64,000 bases of DNA from Methylobacterium nodulans ORS 2060 (lineage in GTDB: Bacteria; Pseudomonadota; Alphaproteobacteria; Rhizobiales; Beijerinckiaceae): positions 5,912,001 to 5,976,000 of the forward strand of contig NC_011894.1 in the NCBI RefSeq assembly GCF_000022085.1, in the 5' to 3' direction. Shown here piece by piece: positions 61,390 through 64,000 of the stretch. The position numbers were made by a program, and so were the translations under genes. The stretch's first letter is position 1; the number at the start of each line of letters is the position of its first letter. The notes below the pieces were generated by a model that was given only the letters and a program-made list of their open reading frames with translations, searched no databases and was not told the origin of the DNA.

Positions 61390-62598
61390 ATGGCGGGGCT
61401 CGCGGTCGATCTGTCGGGGGCAGAGCGGGTGCGCGCAGCCGCGCCGATCACCCTCGTTCCCGAAGCCTTCGCGACCCTGGAAGCCGCCGAGGCGCTCTGG
61501 CGCGACCTCGAAGCTGCGCGTGACGTCGTGATGACGCCCTACCAGCGCTTCGACTGGGCCGTCGCCTACATGGCGACGGTCGGGCGCGAGGCGGGAGCCC
61601 GCCCGCTCGTCACGGTGCTGCGGGATCCGGCCGGACGGGTCCGGCTCCTCCTGCCCCTGGCGGTTCGCCGCGAGAGGGGCCTGACGATCGCCCGGATCAT
61701 CGGCGACCGGCACGCGAATTTCCACATGCCGGTCTTCGCGACACGCGAGGCGGCGGCGCTGAGACCTGAGGCGATTGCCGCGGCCCTGCGCAGTCTCGGC
61801 CGCGCCGCCGGCATCGACGCCTTCGCCTTCACGCATCAGCCGCAGATCTGGGAGGGCGTTGCCAATCCCCTGGCCGTCGGCGGCACACCCTCGGCGAGCG
61901 ATGCCTACGGGATGCTCCTCGATCCGGATGCGGAGACGACTACCCGGCGCCTGTTCAGCGGCGATGCGCGGCGCAAGCTGCGCCAGAAGGAGAAATGGCT
62001 CACGGCCGCGCACGGCCCGGTCACGCACCGCGTCGCGGCGACCCGCGAGGAGGCGGATGCGATCCTGGCGGCCTACCTGGCCCAGAAGGCGGCCCGCTTC
62101 GCGAAGCTCGGCCTGCCCGATCCCTTCGCCGAGCCGGCGGCGCGGGACTTCCTCGCCGCAGCGAGCCGCCCGTCGCCCGCCGGAGCGGCGGCGCTCGAGC
62201 TCCATGCGCTGCGGGCGCAGGCGGACGGGCGCATCCTTGCGACCTTCATCGGCGTCACGGATGCCCGCCGCTTCAGCGGCATGCTGACCTCCTTCGATCC
62301 CGATCCTTCGCTCGCCCGCTTCAGCCCCGGCGATCTGCTGCTCCACGGGCTCGTCCGCGACCAGATCGAGCGGGGCCGCCTCGCCCTCGATCTCGGCGTC
62401 GGCGAGGCGCATTACAAGGCGAGGATCTGCGACGAGACCATCCGGCTCGTGGACGGGCTGGTGCCGGTGAGCCCGCGCGGCCGCCTCTTCGCTGTCGCCG
62501 CGCGCCTGGGCGTGACGGTAAAGCGCCGCATCAAGCGCAGCCCGCGGCTGAGAGCGCTGGCCGACCGCCTGCGCCGCGTCCTCCGGCGGCCGGAATAG
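61390..62598 (+). CDS. GNAT acetyltransferase, CelD/BcsL-like
   Basis: This 402-residue protein has the Acetyltransf_6 (CelD/BcsL, FemAB-like) pattern: LWRDLEAARDVVMTPYQRFDWAVAYM near the N-terminus, an Arg/Lys-rich middle (RRKLRQKEKWL) and the acyl-CoA-binding half ending in FSPGDLLLHGLVRDQIERGRLALDLGVGEAHYKARICDET. Relatives act in exopolysaccharide or cellulose gene clusters. The ATG at 61390 has AAGGGG upstream; upstream codons are low quality. Its divergent neighbour is a polysaccharide deacetylase. Confidence 0.85.
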   Translation: MAGLAVDLSGAERVRAAAPITLVPEAFATLEAAEALWRDLEAARDVVMTPYQRFDWAVAYMATVGREAGARPLVTVLRDPAGRVRLLLPLAVRRERGLTIARIIGDRHANFHMPVFATREAAALRPEAIAAALRSLGRAAGIDAFAFTHQPQIWEGVANPLAVGGTPSASDAYGMLLDPDAETTTRRLFSGDARRKLRQKEKWLTAAHGPVTHRVAATREEADAILAAYLAQKAARFAKLGLPDPFAEPAARDFLAAASRPSPAGAAALELHALRAQADGRILATFIGVTDARRFSGMLTSFDPDPSLARFSPGDLLLHGLVRDQIERGRLALDLGVGEAHYKARICDETIRLVDGLVPVSPRGRLFAVAARLGVTVKRRIKRSPRLRALADRLRRVLRRPE

Positions 62599-62717
62599 AA
62601 TCGTCCCGGAACGATTTCCGCATCGGAACGGCATCGGACATTGAACCAAACTCGGCCATGCGCGTCTCCTCGTGGGAGCGGCCCGCGACGGACGGGCCGC
62701 GCAACACGGAACGACCC

Positions 62718-62954
62718 ATGACCAAGCTGAAGACCCTCGCGCTGGCGGCCGTGTTCGCCGCGGTCTCGATCCCCGCCTTCGCGCAGGGCGGTTCGCCCTA
62801 CAACGCCTCCGGCTCGCAGGCCGGCGGCCCGCTCGCCGGCCGGGAGCGCGCGGTGGGCGCTCCGGGCGGCAGCCCCGCGGTGAGCGCGACGCCGCGCCAG
62901 CACCGCACGATGAAGCACCGCCGCACGCAGCGGCACCACCGCCCCATGCGCTGA
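62718..62954 (+). CDS. Small exported His/Arg-rich protein, 78 aa
   Basis: The ATG at 62718 gives a signal peptide (MTKLKTLALAAVFAAVSIPAFAQ), then a Gly/Ser-rich mature region (GGSPYNASGSQAGGPLAG) and a His/Arg-rich tail (RQHRTMKHRRTQRHHRPMR). The tail could bind metals or acidic polymers. No family recognised. It is a single gene with its own start site, convergent with the glyA-like gene; a strong stem-loop lies between them. Confidence 0.7.
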   Translation: MTKLKTLALAAVFAAVSIPAFAQGGSPYNASGSQAGGPLAGRERAVGAPGGSPAVSATPRQHRTMKHRRTQRHHRPMR

Positions 62955-62979
62955 CGGGCGGTTTTCGGTCCGATGACCG

Positions 62980-63027
62980 CACGCGCGTCCGTCAGGCGCT
63001 CCGATGGGTACCTGACGGATGCGCGTG
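62980..63027. terminator. Bidirectional stem-loop
   Basis: CACGCGCGTCCGTCAGG (62980-62996) pairs with CCTGACGGATGCGCGTG (63011-63027), with one mismatch and a 14-base loop, between the small exported protein gene and the glyA-like gene. Confidence 0.65.
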
Positions 63028-63054
63028 ACCCGACCGCGTGATCGCTCCGGCGGA

Positions 63055-64000
63055 TCAGGCGGCGTAGATTGGGAAGGCGGCGCAGAGCGCCTTGACCTCC
63101 GCACGGATGCGGGCGGTCAGGACCTCGTCGGAGGGCGTCGCCAGGACCTGCTCGATCCAGCCGGCGATGGTCCGGAACTCCGCGCCACCGAAGCCGCGGG
63201 CCGTCCCGGCATTCGAGGAGAGCCGCAGGCCCGAAGGCGCCTCCGGCGGGCGCGGATCGAAGGGAATCTGGTTCTTGTTGACCGCGAGCCCGGCCCGTTC
63301 GAGCGCCTTGGCCGCCACATCCCCGGTGATCGCCCGGCTGGCGAGATCGACGAGCATCAGGCCGCAATCCGTCCCCCCGGCCACCAGCCGCAGACCCGCC
63401 GCAGCGAGCGCGTCGGCCAGCGTCCGGGCATTGTCGAGCACGGCCTGATTGTAGGCGCGGAATTCCGGCCGGAGCGCCTCGCCGAAGCAGGCCGCCTTCC
63501 CGGCCACGGCGTGCAGCATCACCGAGCCCTGAACGCCCGGGAAGATGCCGTGGTTGATGCGGTCGCTCAGCCCCTCGTCGTTCCACAGGACGAGGCCTCC
63601 CCGGGCGCCGCGCAGCGACTTGTAGGTCGTCGAGGTCACGACGTGGGCGTGCGGGAACGGGTGTGGGTAGAGGCCGGTCGCCACCAGCCCGGCGACATGC
63701 GCCATGTCGACCATCAGGAGCGCCTCGACCTCGTCGGCGATCGCGCGCAGGCCCGCGAAGTCGAGGGCCCGGGAATAGGCTGAGCCGCCCGCGACGATCA
63801 TCCTGGGCCGGTGGGCCCGGGCGAGATCCCGCACCTCGTCGAGATCGACGCGCTCGGTTTCCCGGTTCACCCCGTAGCGGACGATTCCGTAGTCGCGGCC
63901 CGTCAGGGTGGCCGGATGGCCGTGGCTGATGTGGCCGCCGGCGGCGGTGTCCATCGCCAGAATGGTGTCGCCGAGCTTCAGCAGGCCCAGGAACACGCCC
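63055..64000 (-). CDS. glyA: Serine hydroxymethyltransferase-like protein, 5' end cut by window edge
   Basis: About 315 C-terminal residues are visible; the start lies beyond 64000. SHMT interconverts serine and glycine with tetrahydrofolate. Family landmarks: AAGGHISHG, PRMIVAGGSAYSR, LMVDMAHVAGLVATG, HGIFPGVQGS and AVNKNQIPFDP. The PLP Lys is present in TSTTYKSLRGARGG, but the residue before it is Tyr where SHMT has His, and Thr/Pro neighbours are Ser/Ala. GTDCGL replaces GTDNHL and LSSNAGTARGF replaces LGTPAxTTRGF. It may be a paralogue with a different substrate, so the symbol is provisional. Confidence 0.8.
   Translation of the reverse strand, partial: GVFLGLLKLGDTILAMDTAAGGHISHGHPATLTGRDYGIVRYGVNRETERVDLDEVRDLARAHRPRMIVAGGSAYSRALDFAGLRAIADEVEALLMVDMAHVAGLVATGLYPHPFPHAHVVTSTTYKSLRGARGGLVLWNDEGLSDRINHGIFPGVQGSVMLHAVAGKAACFGEALRPEFRAYNQAVLDNARTLADALAAAGLRLVAGGTDCGLMLVDLASRAITGDVAAKALERAGLAVNKNQIPFDPRPPEAPSGLRLSSNAGTARGFGGAEFRTIAGWIEQVLATPSDEVLTARIRAEVKALCAAFPIYAA

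Overview
The window is very GC-rich (about 70% by eye) and reads as the chromosome of a Methylobacterium-like alphaproteobacterium (Hyphomicrobiales). Supporting signs are an LsrB/VtlR-type LysR gene beside trxB, a nifS-sufBCD-sufS-sufT operon behind two Irr-type iron boxes, a Cox15-type heme A synthase, a DUF2842 gene, and dispersed palindromic repeats of the kind common between rhizobial genes. No rRNA, tRNA or CRISPR array was seen. Because GC is so high, nearly every gene carries long open frames in other frames; these are left out.

Layout. 1-8.1 kb: 3' part of tyrA, a patatin-like lipoprotein, aceE and aceF (pyruvate dehydrogenase E1/E2) separated by a large inverted repeat, rlmJ, and a HupE/UreJ transporter. 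8.4-16.4 kb: M23 peptidase, Lrp/AsnC regulator, ELM1-like protein, trxB-lsrB, msrP and two small hypothetical genes. 16.4-18 kb: an intact IS110-family element with a structured left end that looks like a bridge RNA, inserted inside a MITE-like repeat whose uninterrupted relative lies at 51.3 kb. 18-22 kb: acyl-CoA ligase, membrane protein, pepA. 22.5-29.3 kb: an lptF-lptG-lptD-pdxA-rsmA run (LPS export, vitamin B6, ribosome maturation). 29.3-32.6 kb: DUF4239 protein, Tim44-like protein, PAS histidine kinase.

32.8-39.8 kb: the Fe-S assembly operon nifS, sufB, a small zinc-ribbon-like gene, sufC, sufD, sufS, sufT. Two ICE (Irr) boxes sit in the divergent promoter it shares with an alpha/beta hydrolase. 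40.8-44.8 kb: a single-module, membrane-bound Pls/PosA-type nonribosomal peptide synthetase; its hand-read specificity pocket carries two acidic residues, which suggests a cationic amino acid. 45-52.5 kb: histidine phosphatase and PPK2 (divergent), gyrB, aldo/keto reductase, MBL hydrolase, and a PCMT-like methyltransferase whose start region is tandemly duplicated. 52.7-64 kb: class A PBP, several exported or small proteins, hemolysin III, ctaA, DUF2842, a polysaccharide deacetylase divergent from a CelD/BcsL-type acetyltransferase, and the 3' part of a divergent glyA-like gene running off the right edge.

The most interesting items are the IS110/bridge RNA/MITE nest, the Pls-like synthetase, the degenerate-looking zinc-ribbon gene inside the suf operon, and the SHMT paralogue with altered active-site neighbours. 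All functions are read from sequence by eye; no database search was run.
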